Source: JBEIGE01 sp040382055
GTDB taxonomy: Bacteria; Pseudomonadota; Gammaproteobacteria; Burkholderiales; Burkholderiaceae_C
Direction: 5' to 3'
Assembly: GCA_040382055.1 (NCBI GenBank)
Contig: JBEIGE010000005.1
Coordinates: 75,500 to 139,499, forward strand
DNA: 64,000 nt
Numbering within the stretch: the stretch's first letter is position 1; each line of letters opens with the position of its first letter. The translations under genes were made by a program, and so were the position numbers. The notes below the pieces were generated by a model. It had not been told where the DNA came from. It saw nothing but the letters and a program-made list of their open reading frames with translations, and searched no databases. This document shows positions 35,580-45,262 of this stretch, in pieces.

Positions 35580-36071
35580 ATGGCGGTGTTGGACTGGATT
35601 TTTTTAGTGGTGTTGCTGGGCTCGCTGTTCCTGGGTGCCTGGCGGGGCCTGGTGTACGAGCTGTTGTCTTTGCTGAGCTGGCTTGCAGCTTTTGTTGCTG
35701 CGCAATGGTTTGCACCGCAAGTAGGCCTGCTTTTGCCGATGGCGGGAGCCTCCGAGATGGTGCGATATGCAGCAGGGTTTATGGCGGTTTTTCTGTTGGT
35801 GGTCTTTGCCGTCAGTTTCGTCGCTTGGCTGGCCAAAAAACTGTTGGATTCTGTGGGTTTGCGGCCGGCTGATCGCGCCCTGGGCTCGGTTTTCGGCATG
35901 TTGCGCGGTCTTGTTTTTCTCTTGGCAGCAACGGTGGTGATCGAGATGACGCCGCTAAAAACCAGCACGTGGTGGCGCGAGTCCATTGGTGCAGGTATCA
36001 CCAGTGCCGCCCTCAAGGGTTTAAAACCCCTGTTGCCGCAAGAGTTTGGCAAATATTTACCCCAATCCTGA
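35580..36071 (+). CDS. cvpA: CvpA family inner-membrane protein
   Basis: A 163-aa membrane protein with four predicted helices (DWIFLVVLLGSLFLGAWRG, LLSLLSWLAAFVAAQWF, YAAGFMAVFLLVVFAVSFVA, GMLRGLVFLLAATVVIEM). The family is required for colicin V production and is linked to envelope integrity; its mechanism is unclear. It sits directly before purF, the classic arrangement. It has the usual family length. Confidence 0.92.
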   Translation: MAVLDWIFLVVLLGSLFLGAWRGLVYELLSLLSWLAAFVAAQWFAPQVGLLLPMAGASEMVRYAAGFMAVFLLVVFAVSFVAWLAKKLLDSVGLRPADRALGSVFGMLRGLVFLLAATVVIEMTPLKTSTWWRESIGAGITSAALKGLKPLLPQEFGKYLPQS

Positions 36072-36084
36072 ATGGAATAGACAC

Positions 36085-37587
36085 ATGTGTGGAATCGTTG
36101 GCGTTGTCAGCAAAGCTCCGGTTAACCAGCTGATCTATGACGCTTTGCTGCTGTTGCAGCATCGCGGTCAGGATGCAGCCGGTATCGTGACGCACATGGA
36201 TCGCAAGTTCTTTATGCACAAGGCCAAGGGCCTGGTCAAAGACGTGTTCAGAACCCGCAATATGCGCGCCCTGCCGGGCAACTGCGGTCTGGGCCAGGTG
36301 CGCTACCCCACGGCGGGCAACGCATTCAGTGAGGAGGAGGCCCAGCCTTTCTACGTGAATGCGCCGTTTGGCATTGTGCTGGTCCACAACGGCAACTTGA
36401 CCAATGCGCACGCCTTGAAGGCCGAGTTGTTTACCGATGACCACCGGCACATCAATACCGAGAGCGACTCCGAGGTTCTGCTCAATGTCTTGGCCCATGA
36501 GCTGGAAAAAACCACCCGGGGTGCAACGCTGCAGGTGCAAGACGTGTTTGATGCGGTGCGCAATGTGCATCGCCGCGTCAAGGGGTCGTATGCGGTGGTG
36601 GCGCTGATTGCCGGCCACGGTCTGCTGGCGTTCAGAGACCCTTTTGGTATTCGTCCGCTGTGCATGGGCCGCAACAAAGAAGCGGTGATGATTGCCAGCG
36701 AATCGGTGGCTCTGGAGGGTACTTCTCACCAGTTTGAGCGCAACATCGATCCGGGCGAAGCGGTGTTTGTTGATTTGCAGGGCCAGATCACGGCGCAGCA
36801 GTGCGCAGACGCACCCACACTCAACCCGTGTATTTTTGAGTATGTGTATCTGGCGCGGCCGGACTCCATCATGGACGGCATATCGGTCAACCAGGCGCGT
36901 TTGAACCTGGGTGAAATGCTGGCCCAGCGGGTGGTCTCCAAGATACCGCCCTCGGAGATTGATGTGGTCATTCCCATCCCCGAGTCCAGCCGGCCAGCGG
37001 CGACCCAGCTGGCCCAGTTGCTGGGTCTGCCCTACCGGGAAGGCTTTGTGAAAAACCGCTATGTGGGCCGCACCTTCATCATGCCGGGCCAGTCGGTGCG
37101 GAAAAAATCCGTACGCCAGAAGCTCAATGTGATCGACAGCGAGTTCAAAGGGCGCAACGTGCTGCTGGTGGATGACTCCATTGTGCGCGGCACCACCAGT
37201 CAGGAGATTGTGCAGATGGCACGCGACGCCGGGGCACGCAAGGTCTATATGGCCAGCGCTGCGCCACCGGTGCGTTTTCCCAATGTGTACGGCATTGACA
37301 TGCCGACCTCCAGTGAGTTGGTGGCGCACGGCCGCACCCATGAAGAAATTCGCCAGATCATTGGCTGTGACGAGCTGATTTACCAGGACGTCGATGCCAT
37401 GAAAACCGCCATCGGCTCACTCAACCCGGCCCTCAATGGTTTCGATGCTTCCTGCTTTGATGGTCTGTATGTCACCGGTGACATCAACCCGGATGAAATT
37501 TCCCGGCTCTATTCGAATCGCGTAGGCGTGGAAGACAATGACGAAGACACTTCGCGCCTGGCCCTGCCCAACCACCAACTGGATTAG
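36085..37587 (+). CDS. purF: Amidophosphoribosyltransferase
   Basis: A 500-aa enzyme making 5-phosphoribosylamine from PRPP and glutamine, the first step of purine synthesis. The start MCGIVGVVSK puts the N-terminal nucleophile Cys2 after Met removal. The glutaminase domain continues with HRGQDAAGI, LGQVRYPTAG and VHNGNLTNA. The PRTase domain has the PRPP loop VLLVDDSIVRGTTSQEI. The ATG at 36085 is fixed by the Cys2 requirement; the frame extends upstream into cvpA. It follows cvpA by 13 nt. Confidence 0.97.
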   Translation: MCGIVGVVSKAPVNQLIYDALLLLQHRGQDAAGIVTHMDRKFFMHKAKGLVKDVFRTRNMRALPGNCGLGQVRYPTAGNAFSEEEAQPFYVNAPFGIVLVHNGNLTNAHALKAELFTDDHRHINTESDSEVLLNVLAHELEKTTRGATLQVQDVFDAVRNVHRRVKGSYAVVALIAGHGLLAFRDPFGIRPLCMGRNKEAVMIASESVALEGTSHQFERNIDPGEAVFVDLQGQITAQQCADAPTLNPCIFEYVYLARPDSIMDGISVNQARLNLGEMLAQRVVSKIPPSEIDVVIPIPESSRPAATQLAQLLGLPYREGFVKNRYVGRTFIMPGQSVRKKSVRQKLNVIDSEFKGRNVLLVDDSIVRGTTSQEIVQMARDAGARKVYMASAAPPVRFPNVYGIDMPTSSELVAHGRTHEEIRQIIGCDELIYQDVDAMKTAIGSLNPALNGFDASCFDGLYVTGDINPDEISRLYSNRVGVEDNDEDTSRLALPNHQLD

Positions 37588-37625
37588 CAGCCGCCTGGCG
37601 GACCCTATTCACTGAAATCCTGATC

Positions 37626-38840
37626 ATGACCTCCAAATCATTGCCCGATCATTTGCACCTCGATACCCTGGCCGTTCGCGCAGCGGTGGATAAAAGCCAG
37701 TACGGTGAAAACTCGGAGGCCTTGTACCTGACCAGCAGCTTTGTCCAGCCCGACGCCGCCACCGCCGCACGCCGCTTTGCAGGCGAAGAAGACGGCTACA
37801 TCTATTCGCGCTTTACCAACCCTACCGTGACCAGTATGGAAAAGCGCCTGGCAGCGCTGGAGGGCACCGAGGCCTGCATGGGAACCAGCAGTGGCATGGC
37901 CGCCATTGTGTTGCTGTGCATGGGGCTGCTCAAGGCGGGTGACCATGTGATCTGCTCGCAGTCCGTCTTTGGCTCTACTATTAAATTAATAGCTGGAGAG
38001 TTCGGTAAATTCGGGGTTCAGAGCACATTTGTATCTCAGACCGAGGTGGCTCAGTGGCAGGCGGCGGTGCAACCCAACACCCGTTTGCTGTTTGCTGAAA
38101 CGCCCACCAATCCGCTCACCGAGGTGTGCGACATCCGGGCGCTGGCCGATGTGGCGCATGCCGCCGGGGCCTTGCTGGCGGTGGACAATTGCTTTTGCTC
38201 ACCGGTCTTGCAACAACCGGTCAAGCTGGGTGCCGACCTGATTATTCATTCCGGCACCAAGTACCTGGATGGCCAGGGCCGCGTGGTGGCAGGTGCCATT
38301 TGCTGCTCGCAGAAGCTGTTTGATGAAAAATTCATGCCGGTCATGCGCAGTGCCGGCATGAGCATCTCGCCCTTCAATGCCTGGGTGGTGCTCAAGGGAA
38401 TGGAAACCTTGTCCATACGCATGCATGCCCAGAGCGATTGTGCGTTGGCGCTGGCGACCTGGCTGGAGCAGCACCCCAAGGTGGCCCGTGTGTATTACCC
38501 GGGACTGGCCTCACACCCCCAGCACGCCCTGGCCATGCAGCAGCAAAGTGGCAAGGGCGGTGCTGTGGTGTCGTTTGATGTCAAGGGTGCGGATGTGCAG
38601 TCGGGCCGGGCCAATGCCTTCCATGTGATTGACAGTACCCGCGTGTGTTCCATTACCGCCAATCTGGGCGATACCAAGACCACCATCACCCATCCGGCCA
38701 GCACGTCTCACGGCCGTCTGACTGAGGCACAGCGTCAGGCCGCTGGTATTGGCCAGAGCCTGATCCGTGTGGCTGTGGGCCTTGAGCACATTGACGATCT
38801 GAAAGCCGACCTGGCGCGTGGACTGGACTCTTTGGCATGA
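37626..38840 (+). CDS. metZ: O-succinylhomoserine sulfhydrylase
   Basis: A 404-aa PLP enzyme making homocysteine from O-succinylhomoserine and sulfide in methionine synthesis. It belongs to the Cys/Met metabolism PLP family: [33 protein letters not shown] and the PLP Lys212 in [12 protein letters not shown]. The C-terminal [10 protein letters not shown] matches MetZ. Its position after purF is common in Beta- and Gammaproteobacteria. An interspersed repeat at 37978-38024 adds [13 protein letters not shown] in frame. Its stop overlaps gltX (ATGA). Confidence 0.93.
   Translation: MTSKSLPDHLHLDTLAVRAAVDKSQYGENSEALYLTSSFVQPDAATAARRFAGEEDGYIYSRFTNPTVTSMEKRLAALEGTEACMGTSSGMAAIVLLCMGLLKAGDHVICSQSVFGSTIKLIAGEFGKFGVQSTFVSQTEVAQWQAAVQPNTRLLFAETPTNPLTEVCDIRALADVAHAAGALLAVDNCFCSPVLQQPVKLGADLIIHSGTKYLDGQGRVVAGAICCSQKLFDEKFMPVMRSAGMSISPFNAWVVLKGMETLSIRMHAQSDCALALATWLEQHPKVARVYYPGLASHPQHALAMQQQSGKGGAVVSFDVKGADVQSGRANAFHVIDSTRVCSITANLGDTKTTITHPASTSHGRLTEAQRQAAGIGQSLIRVAVGLEHIDDLKADLARGLDSLA
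37978..38024 (+). repeat. Interspersed repeat copy 4 (inside metZ)
   Basis: CTATTAAATTAATAG followed by TAGCT-16 nt-TCGGGGT-TCAGAGC. The AT-rich self-complementary 5' part is best kept in this copy. It is read ATA GCT in the host frame, as in the other plus-oriented copies. Confidence 0.55.
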
Positions 38841-40246
38841 CGCAATCCAACGAGGCAACCGCCGCTCGCACCCGTACCCGCTTTGCCCCATCGCCCACCG
38901 GGTTCATCCACCTGGGCAATATCCGCTCGGCGCTTTACCCCTGGGCCTTTGCCCGGGCAACCGGGGGCGATTTCATCCTGCGCATTGAAGACACCGACCT
39001 GGACCGTTCCACCCAGGCTGCGGTCGATGTGATCATTGAAGGCATGCGCTGGCTGGGCCTGGACTATGACGAAGGCCCGTACTACCAAATGCAGCGCATG
39101 GCACGCTACAAGGAGGTCCTGGCCGATTTGCAAAAAGCCGGCCAGGTCTACCCCTGCTACATGAGTGTTGAAGAGCTTGATGCCTTGCGTGAGCAGCAGA
39201 TGGCTGCCAAGGAAAAGCCCCGCTACGACGGCACCTGGCGGCCAGAGCCAGGCAAGGTCCTGCCCTTGGTGCCCGAGGGTGTCAGACCGGTGCTGCGCTT
39301 CAAAAATCCACAGGGTGGCGCGGTGATTTGGGACGACAAGGTCAAGGGCCGGATTGTGATCAGCAACGATGAGCTTGACGATCTTGTGATTGCCCGGCCG
39401 GATGGCACCCCGACCTACAACTTCTGTGTTGTGGTGGACGATATTGACATGGCCATTACCCATGTGATTCGCGGTGATGACCATGTGAACAACACGCCCA
39501 GACAGATCAATATTTTCAAGGCGCTGGGAAAAGAGCCGCCCGTCTACGCGCATTTGCCCACGGTGCTCAATGAGCAGGGCGAGAAAATGAGCAAGCGCAA
39601 TGGTGCCAAGCCAGTGACGCAATATGCGGCAGAGGGCTTCTTGCCTGATGCCATGGTGAACTATCTGGCGCGTCTGGGCTGGAGCCATGGGGATGACGAA
39701 ATTTTCAGCCGCGCCCAGTTCTTGCAGTGGTTCAGTCTGGATCATCTGGGGCGCAGTGCTGCGCAGTTTGACGAGGCCAAGTTGCGTTGGGTCAATGCCC
39801 AGCACCTCAAGGTCATGGCCGATGAGGTGTTGGCACCTCTGGTGGCGTCACATTTGGAGCAGCGCGCGGTGACGCCTGATGCCCGCCTGTCAGCAATTTG
39901 TGGCCTGTTCAAGGACCGCTGCGACACCACCGTGATGCTGGCCGATTGGGCCGCTGTTTTTTACGCGGCCATTTCACCCAAGACGCAAGACCTCGAGCAG
40001 TACGTGACCGATGCGGTCAAACCGGCCCTGACCTTGCTGGCTGAAAAACTTGAATCCTGCGAATGGAACAAAGCTGCTTTGGCGCTGGTGATCAAAGCGG
40101 TATTGCTTGAATGCAATCTGAAGATGCCGCAACTGGCCATGCCTGTTCGTGTGCTGGTCATGGGGACGCCGCAAACACCTTCACTGGACGCCTTGCTTGA
40201 ACTCTTTGACAGGGACATTGTGCTGGGACGGCTACGCAGCGCCTAA
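38837..40246 (+). CDS. gltX: Glutamate--tRNA ligase
   Basis: A 469-aa class I aminoacyl-tRNA synthetase charging tRNA-Glu. The HIGH-type motif is [16 protein letters not shown], and the KMSKS-type motif is [10 protein letters not shown] near residues 250-260. [12 protein letters not shown] and [15 protein letters not shown] are conserved. Length is typical. It overlaps the metZ stop by 4 nt. The three tRNA genes downstream include its own substrate tRNA-Glu. Confidence 0.97.
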   Translation: MTQSNEATAARTRTRFAPSPTGFIHLGNIRSALYPWAFARATGGDFILRIEDTDLDRSTQAAVDVIIEGMRWLGLDYDEGPYYQMQRMARYKEVLADLQKAGQVYPCYMSVEELDALREQQMAAKEKPRYDGTWRPEPGKVLPLVPEGVRPVLRFKNPQGGAVIWDDKVKGRIVISNDELDDLVIARPDGTPTYNFCVVVDDIDMAITHVIRGDDHVNNTPRQINIFKALGKEPPVYAHLPTVLNEQGEKMSKRNGAKPVTQYAAEGFLPDAMVNYLARLGWSHGDDEIFSRAQFLQWFSLDHLGRSAAQFDEAKLRWVNAQHLKVMADEVLAPLVASHLEQRAVTPDARLSAICGLFKDRCDTTVMLADWAAVFYAAISPKTQDLEQYVTDAVKPALTLLAEKLESCEWNKAALALVIKAVLLECNLKMPQLAMPVRVLVMGTPQTPSLDALLELFDRDIVLGRLRSA

Positions 40247-40255
40247 CTTTAAGGC

Positions 40256-40261
40256 TATAAT
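40256..40261 (+). promoter_or_regulatory. Possible -10 box of tRNA cluster
   Basis: A perfect TATAAT follows the gltX stop and is followed by GC-rich TCGAGGCTCGG, a discriminator style seen in stable RNA promoters. No good -35 box is visible, so co-transcription from gltX is also possible. Confidence 0.35.
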
Positions 40262-40337
40262 TCGAGGCTCGGAAATTGAGATTGCACTGAAATGCGGTTT
40301 CGGGAAGCTGCAAGGTATTCTTACTGTCGCAGTACTA

Positions 40338-40413
<76 letters not shown>

Positions 40414-40456
40414 AGATTTCCGGTGAAATTGTTATCTGGATTAGTCCACAGGTTTT

Positions 40457-40532
40457 GACCCCATCGTCTAGAGGCCTAGGACATCACCCTTTCACGGTGA
40501 GTACCGGGGTTCGAATCCCCGTGGGGTCGCCA
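40457..40532 (+). tRNA. tRNA-Glu (TTC anticodon)
   Basis: A 76-nt cloverleaf starting GACCCCATCGTCTAGAGG, anticodon loop CCTTTCACGG with TTC, T-arm CGGGGTTCGAATCCCCG and encoded CCA. Closely like E. coli tRNA-Glu. It sits just downstream of gltX. Confidence 0.97.
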
Positions 40533-40573
40533 AGTTTGTAGCACTTGTCTCGCAAGGGAAAAGCTATCTACCA

Positions 40574-40650
40574 GGAGTGGTAGTTCAGTTGGTTAGAATA
40601 CCGGCCTGTCACGCCGGGGGTCGCGGGTTCGAGTCCCGTCCGCTCCGCCA
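40574..40650 (+). tRNA. tRNA-Asp (GTC anticodon)
   Basis: A 77-nt cloverleaf with acceptor GGAGTGG/CCGCTCC, D-arm GTTCAGTTGGTTAGAATAC, anticodon arm CCGGCCTGTCACGCCGG with GTC, T-arm CGGGTTCGAGTCCCG and encoded CCA. Confidence 0.97.
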
Positions 40651-40656
40651 GTTTGC

Positions 40657-40690
40657 CTCTGGGCAGAATCCGCAAGGATTTTGCCCAGAG
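40657..40690 (+). terminator. Strong hairpin terminator after tRNA cluster
   Basis: CTCTGGGCAGAATCC pairs over 15 positions (one G-T wobble) with GGATTTTGCCCAGAG around a GCAA tetraloop. It lies 6 nt after tRNA-Asp and is followed by TATGTTTCTAAATTTT, a modest T-rich tail. Confidence 0.65.
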
Positions 40691-40741
40691 TATGTTTCTA
40701 AATTTTGAGCTGACAAGTCATCAACAGCCTGAAAAGAGATT

Positions 40742-40951
40742 ATGAGCAAACCAGTTACCAAAACAGCCATCGTTGATGATGGCTTGCGTTACAAATCCAA
40801 AGTTTCCGGGTCGCCTTTCGTATCGAATGCGTTCTCGGGCAACACCACCATGTCTTGTTTTCTGTGCGGCAAGCATCGCCCAAGAACAAGCCTGATGACA
40901 CGCAAGTTGATTGGCAGATCACAGACCGTTTGCTCACCCAAGTGTGAGTAG
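40742..40951 (+). CDS. Small Cys4 zinc-ribbon-like protein, 69 aa
   Basis: A 69-aa basic protein starting MSKPVTKTAIVDDGLRYKSK. It has two Cys pairs, SCFLCGKHRPRTSLM and VCSPKCE at the very C-terminus, suited to bind one zinc. AAGAGA lies just before the ATG. No signal or membrane part. I recognise no named family; similar short proteins occur near tRNA genes in Burkholderiales as hypothetical proteins (recollection). The Lys/Arg content suggests RNA or ribosome binding (inference). Confidence 0.6.
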   Translation: MSKPVTKTAIVDDGLRYKSKVSGSPFVSNAFSGNTTMSCFLCGKHRPRTSLMTRKLIGRSQTVCSPKCE

Positions 40952-40993
40952 TCTGTAGACTTAGGCGCGAGCTGCCTGAGTGACCAAGTCGTC

Positions 40994-41015
40994 AGCGCCT
41001 TAAGTCGTCGGCGCT
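40994..41015. terminator. Weak hairpin between Cys4 gene and ccmI
   Basis: AGCGCC pairs with GGCGCT across a 10-nt loop. No strong T run on either side; it could end either of the convergent transcripts. Confidence 0.25.
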
Positions 41016-41033
41016 TTCGTCTATACCCGACTG

Positions 41034-42269
41034 TTATTTGATTTCCAGCTTCAGGCCCTGCGTACCCACGTTGACAGCAGCGCTTTGAGCGGACAGGTCT
41101 CCCGGCTGGGGCATCGCATCACCGCTTTTGCTGATACGGGCACTGACCACCACCTGGGAGGCGCTGGAGAGTTTGGTCGCCTCAGACATGGCAGAGCTGT
41201 CATCAAGCGTGAATTTCAGGGGCAAATCCTTGACCTGTTTGCGCAAGATGGCCAGCGGCATCCGGGGGCCCTGCGCCGCTCGTGCAAAGATGAAAACCGT
41301 GTCATTCGGACTGACTTGTGAACGCAATGCTTCAGCCAGTGTCAGTGTGCCTGTGATCGAGGCGTTCGCAGCGCCGGCTGTGACCGGGGGTGGATTGTTC
41401 GAAGGCGCGCTGCTGGACGGGTTCGGGCTGCTTGCTCCGCCTTTGCCGCCATCAGCAGGCAGGCCTGCAAGTTCTCGCGCCTGAGCCAGACCCGACGCCA
41501 CTTGTTGAACCATTTGGCTGTCTGCCGGGCCGATTTTGACCACCTGGGCCCAGAACTTGATCGCCAACTTGTAGTCTTTGCGGTCAAACGCATCGGAACC
41601 CGCCAAGGTCAGCGCCTTGATGTTGGCCGGGTCGAGTTTCAGGGAGCGCTCTACCCACTTCATGGGTTCACCCGTGAGGTCGCGGTTGTTGTTCACAGCC
41701 AGTGAGTCGGCGTAGTCGGCCAGCAGCGAGGCATCGTCCTTGCGCAGGGCAACCGCTTTTTCGTAGGCCTTGAGCGCCTCCGGATGGCGGTTCATGACGC
41801 TTAAAGCGCGTCCCATCATGGTCCAGCCGTCTGCGTCCTGGGGATTGTCTTGGAGGTGCTGTGCCAGGCTTTCAATCATGCCGGCAATCTGCGATGAGGT
41901 GGGTGAGCGGGAGTCATCCTGGCTCAGATCGGCTTGACCTGCAGTCAGAGCACTGGCAGGTCCTGTAGCCAGTTGGGATGGAGAGCCTTTCCAGCTGTAG
42001 CCCGCAACCGCTATCAAAACGATACCAACGAAGATAGAGGCGACAAGGGAAAAACCTGGTTTTTGATCATCAAGACCAGGCGGGCTGACGGTTGAGCCCG
42101 GTGCGCTCTGCAGAACAAGATCGAGGAGTTTGCGTTCCAGACCCGCCTTGCTGGTTTGGTACTGATCTGCAGGCAGTGCGCCTGATTGGTGCAACTCAGT
42201 CAGCGCCATGAGTTGCCGCTTGACCGTGTCGATCGGGGTGTCGTGATTAGGTTTGACGGGTGTGTCCAT
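41034..42269 (-). CDS. ccmI: Cytochrome c biogenesis protein CcmI (CycH), TPR
   Basis: A 411-aa last gene of the ccm operon; CcmI presents apocytochrome c to the haem lyase complex. The N-terminal cytosolic coiled part (DTVKRQLMALTELHQSGALP), one membrane helix (FSLVASIFVGIVLIAVAGYS), TPR units (DADGWTMMGRALSVMNRHPE, IKALTLAGSDAFDRKDYKLA) and a C-terminal periplasmic domain (GTLTLAEALRSQVSPNDTVF) are visible. Only one clear membrane helix is seen. The ATG at 42267-42269 is chosen over a TTG at 42278. Confidence 0.87.
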   Translation of the reverse strand: MDTPVKPNHDTPIDTVKRQLMALTELHQSGALPADQYQTSKAGLERKLLDLVLQSAPGSTVSPPGLDDQKPGFSLVASIFVGIVLIAVAGYSWKGSPSQLATGPASALTAGQADLSQDDSRSPTSSQIAGMIESLAQHLQDNPQDADGWTMMGRALSVMNRHPEALKAYEKAVALRKDDASLLADYADSLAVNNNRDLTGEPMKWVERSLKLDPANIKALTLAGSDAFDRKDYKLAIKFWAQVVKIGPADSQMVQQVASGLAQARELAGLPADGGKGGASSPNPSSSAPSNNPPPVTAGAANASITGTLTLAEALRSQVSPNDTVFIFARAAQGPRMPLAILRKQVKDLPLKFTLDDSSAMSEATKLSSASQVVVSARISKSGDAMPQPGDLSAQSAAVNVGTQGLKLEIK

Positions 42270-42295
42270 GGCGGGCAAGTTTGGGCTGCAATCTG

Positions 42296-42757
42296 TCAGG
42301 ACAGGTGAGGGTCCTGATGGCTATCTGCAGTATCAGGATCAAAATGTTTGGCATCCATGCGGCTGCGACGGCGCAGCACCACGAAAAGAATCGCCAGGCC
42401 GCCAATCAGCAGCACGCCAGGACCGATCCACAACAAGGCTGTACTGGGTTTGAGGGGTGGCCTGTACAGGACAAAGTCACCATAACGCTCGGTCATGTAG
42501 CTCAGAATGTCTTTCTCGGTCTGGCCCTTTTGCAGCATGTCCCGGACCTGGTTGCGCAGGTCTATTGCAAGCCCGGCGTTGGAGTCGGCGATGGTCTGGT
42601 TCTGACAAACCAGGCAGCGCAATTCGGCGGCGATGCGCATGACACGGGCTTCCATGACCGGGTCTTCAGAGGCCGGAGCGGCTTCTTTGGCAGCAGCCAG
42701 GCCACTGACCACAGCCAGTGCGAGCACGGCTAGCCACGTGAAGGCTGGTTTAAACAT
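42296..42757 (-). CDS. ccmH: Cytochrome c-type biogenesis protein CcmH
   Basis: A 153-aa membrane-anchored thioredoxin-like reductase for apocytochrome CXXCH motifs. Signal segment LAVLALAVVSGLAAA, then the signature LRCLVCQNQTIADSNAGLA with redox Cys48 and Cys51. YGDFVLYRPPLKPSTALLW precedes the C-terminal membrane helix. It overlaps ccmG by 8 nt. Confidence 0.95.
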   Translation of the reverse strand: MFKPAFTWLAVLALAVVSGLAAAKEAAPASEDPVMEARVMRIAAELRCLVCQNQTIADSNAGLAIDLRNQVRDMLQKGQTEKDILSYMTERYGDFVLYRPPLKPSTALLWIGPGVLLIGGLAILFVVLRRRSRMDAKHFDPDTADSHQDPHLS

Positions 42758-43280
42758 TGAGCTGCCTCACCAGGGGTTCAATTTGTTGCTCGATCACCTC
42801 AGGCGTGAGCGGGCCTATGTGTTTGAAACGGATCAAACCCTGGCGGTCCACAATAAAAGTCTCAGGAACCCCGTAGACACCCCAATCGATGCCGACTTTT
42901 CCGTCGTTGTCGAACAAGGAGGCCTCGTAGGGATTACCAAAATTGGCCAGCCATTTCAGACCTGCCTTGCGTTCATCCTTGTAGTTCAGGCCGTAAATCG
43001 GCAGCAATTTTTTCCGGGAAAACTCGACCAGCAATGGGTGCTCCTCACGGCAGGCCACGCACCAGGAGGCCCAGACATTGATCATCCAGACCTTGCCCAG
43101 CATGTCCTCCCGACCCAGCGAGACACTCTCGTTTTCAAGGAGGGGCAGCCTGAAAGCGGGCGCTGGTTTACCGATCAGGGGCGAGGGGACTTCCTTGGGG
43201 TTCAAAGACAGACCAGCGACCAAAAATGCCACCAGCCCAAGAAAGATCCCCAAGGGCAGCAAGTACTTCAAATACCTCAT
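42750..43280 (-). CDS. ccmG: Thiol:disulfide interchange protein CcmG/DsbE
   Basis: A 176-aa periplasmic thioredoxin tethered by an N-terminal helix (YLLPLGIFLGLVAFLVAGL). It reduces apocytochrome c or CcmH. The active site is WASWCVACREE with Cys74 and Cys77; GVYGVPETFIVDRQG is the cis-Pro region and GKPAPAFRLPLLEN the usual N-terminal strand. It overlaps ccmF (ATGA at 43277-43280) and ccmH. Confidence 0.95.
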   Translation of the reverse strand: MRYLKYLLPLGIFLGLVAFLVAGLSLNPKEVPSPLIGKPAPAFRLPLLENESVSLGREDMLGKVWMINVWASWCVACREEHPLLVEFSRKKLLPIYGLNYKDERKAGLKWLANFGNPYEASLFDNDGKVGIDWGVYGVPETFIVDRQGLIRFKHIGPLTPEVIEQQIEPLVRQLNV

Positions 43281-45262
43281 GCTGTGGCCCCGGCGGCTCC
43301 AGTTGACGGATTGGTTGCCTCGGCCTGCTTTCTGCGGTAGCGGCGGTCGGTCACAGCCAGTAAACCACCTAATGCCATCAGCACACAGCCGCCCCAGATC
43401 CAGTCGATGAATGGTTTGACATAGATGCGGATAATCCAGGCCCCGTCTCCCACCGGTTCGCCAAGCGAGACATACAGATCACGCGTGAGGCCGGCATTGA
43501 TGGCAGCTTCGGTCATCGGACTTTGCTGCACCCGGTAGACGCGTTTTTCAGGCCGCATCTCGGTGACTCGCTTGCCATCCCGGGTCACATCAACCAGCCC
43601 TTGGATCGCCATGTAGTTGGGCCCTTGAACTTCACGGGTTTCCCGCAGCGTGAAGGTGTAGCCCTGAACGGTGGTGCTTTCCCCGATACCCATCTTGACG
43701 TCGCTCTCGACTTCGTAGCCCTTGACCATGGCCACACCCACACAGAACGCAGCCACACCCAGGTGTGCGGCCATCATGCCCACAATGGCCCGTGGGATTT
43801 GGCCCATGCGCAGGGGAATTTCGTTCAAGGCTCCATGCCGCGGGCGTATGCGTTCCCACAGGTCGGTCATGACCGAGGCGATGATCCAAAAGGCCATGAG
43901 TAGGCCCAAGCTGGCGACCAGCTTGATCTCTCCGGCCAGCCAGCCACTGAGCAACGCGGCCACCACGGCAACGCCCAGTGCCCACTTCAGGCGGTGCGCC
44001 AATGCAGGCAGTTCAGCGTCTTTCCAGCGGGCCAGGGGGCCGATACCCATCAGGAAGATGGCCGGAGCCATCAGGGGCATAAAGACGGTGTCGAAATAGG
44101 GCGGACCCACCGAGATTTTGCCCATGCCCAGGGCGTCGAGCAGCAAGGGGTAGAGCGTGCCGAGCAAGACGGCAGCGGCGGCCACCAGCAGCATCACGTT
44201 GTTGATCAGCAAAGCGGTTTCTTTGGACACCAGGGAAAACCGCGCGCCAAGCCCGACGCTGGGTGCGCGCCAGGCATACAAAGCCAAAGACCCGCCCACC
44301 ACAATCACAATGAACGTCAGGATGAAAAGACCCCGGGCCGGGTCTGTGGCAAAGGCGTGAACCGAAGACAGCACACCGGAGCGAACCAGAAAGGTGCCCA
44401 GCAGCGAGAGCGAAAACGCCATGATGGCCAACAGCACGGTCCACGACTTGAAGCCGCCGCGCTTTTCAGTCACCGCCAGCGAGTGGATCAGCGCAGTTCC
44501 CACCAGCCAGGGCATGAAGGAGGCATTTTCCACCGGGTCCCAGAACCACCAGCCACCCCAACCCAGTTCGTAATAGGCCCACCAGCTGCCCAGTGCAATG
44601 CCCAGGGTCAGGAACAACCAGGCCACCGTGGTCCAGGGGCGGGTCCAGCGCGCCCATTGGGCATCAAGGTTGCCGCCAATCAGGGCAGCAATGGCAAAGG
44701 CAAAGGCGACAGAAAAACCAACGTAACCCATGTAAAGCAGGGGCGGGTGAAAAATCATGCCCGGGTCTTGCAGCAGGGGGTTCAAATCGCGGCCATCGGC
44801 TGGCACGGGGAAAAGCCGGTCAAACGGATTCGACGTCATCAGCATGAACAGCAGAAAACCAATGCACACCATGCCCATGACCGACAAAATGCGTGCCACC
44901 ACCGGCAAGGGCAGGTGCTTGCTGTAGCGTGCCACAGCGGCCAGCCAGACGCACTGCATCAACACCCACAACAGCAACGAGCCTTCATGACTGCCCCAGA
45001 CAGCGGCCATGCGGAAATGCAGTGGCAAGGCTGAGTTCGAGTTGGAGGCCACATTGAGCACAGAAAAATCGTGGCGGATGAATGAAATCATCAAGCAGGC
45101 AAAGGCCAGGGCAACCAGGGTGAAAAGCGTATTGGACAGGGGACGCGCCAGGAGCATCCAATCGCGCCGGTCCAGCGTGGCTCCGGCCAGTGGCAGGGTA
45201 CTGAGCACCAGGGATACACCCAAGGCCAGCCACAACAAAAAATGTCCGATTTCAGGAACCAT
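43277..45262 (-). CDS. ccmF: Haem lyase subunit CcmF
   Basis: A 661-aa polytopic inner-membrane protein that attaches haem to apocytochrome c. The WWD motif is GWGGWWFWDPVENASFMPWL. Conserved His residues lie in the regions VWGSHEGSLLLW, LIHSLAVTEKRGGFKSW and SSVHAFATDPARG. About 15 helices, with a large periplasmic part near the C-terminus. Length is typical. Its start overlaps the ccmE stop by one base. Confidence 0.97.
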   Translation of the reverse strand: MVPEIGHFLLWLALGVSLVLSTLPLAGATLDRRDWMLLARPLSNTLFTLVALAFACLMISFIRHDFSVLNVASNSNSALPLHFRMAAVWGSHEGSLLLWVLMQCVWLAAVARYSKHLPLPVVARILSVMGMVCIGFLLFMLMTSNPFDRLFPVPADGRDLNPLLQDPGMIFHPPLLYMGYVGFSVAFAFAIAALIGGNLDAQWARWTRPWTTVAWLFLTLGIALGSWWAYYELGWGGWWFWDPVENASFMPWLVGTALIHSLAVTEKRGGFKSWTVLLAIMAFSLSLLGTFLVRSGVLSSVHAFATDPARGLFILTFIVIVVGGSLALYAWRAPSVGLGARFSLVSKETALLINNVMLLVAAAAVLLGTLYPLLLDALGMGKISVGPPYFDTVFMPLMAPAIFLMGIGPLARWKDAELPALAHRLKWALGVAVVAALLSGWLAGEIKLVASLGLLMAFWIIASVMTDLWERIRPRHGALNEIPLRMGQIPRAIVGMMAAHLGVAAFCVGVAMVKGYEVESDVKMGIGESTTVQGYTFTLRETREVQGPNYMAIQGLVDVTRDGKRVTEMRPEKRVYRVQQSPMTEAAINAGLTRDLYVSLGEPVGDGAWIIRIYVKPFIDWIWGGCVLMALGGLLAVTDRRYRRKQAEATNPSTGAAGATA

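Noticed and set aside
36013..37341. 442-aa minus-strand frame over purF
   Set aside because: Antisense shadow; purF on the plus strand has all its motifs.
43994..45034. 346-aa plus-strand frame over ccmF
   Set aside because: Very rich in Gln, His and Gly, typical of antisense to a membrane-protein gene; ccmF is certain.
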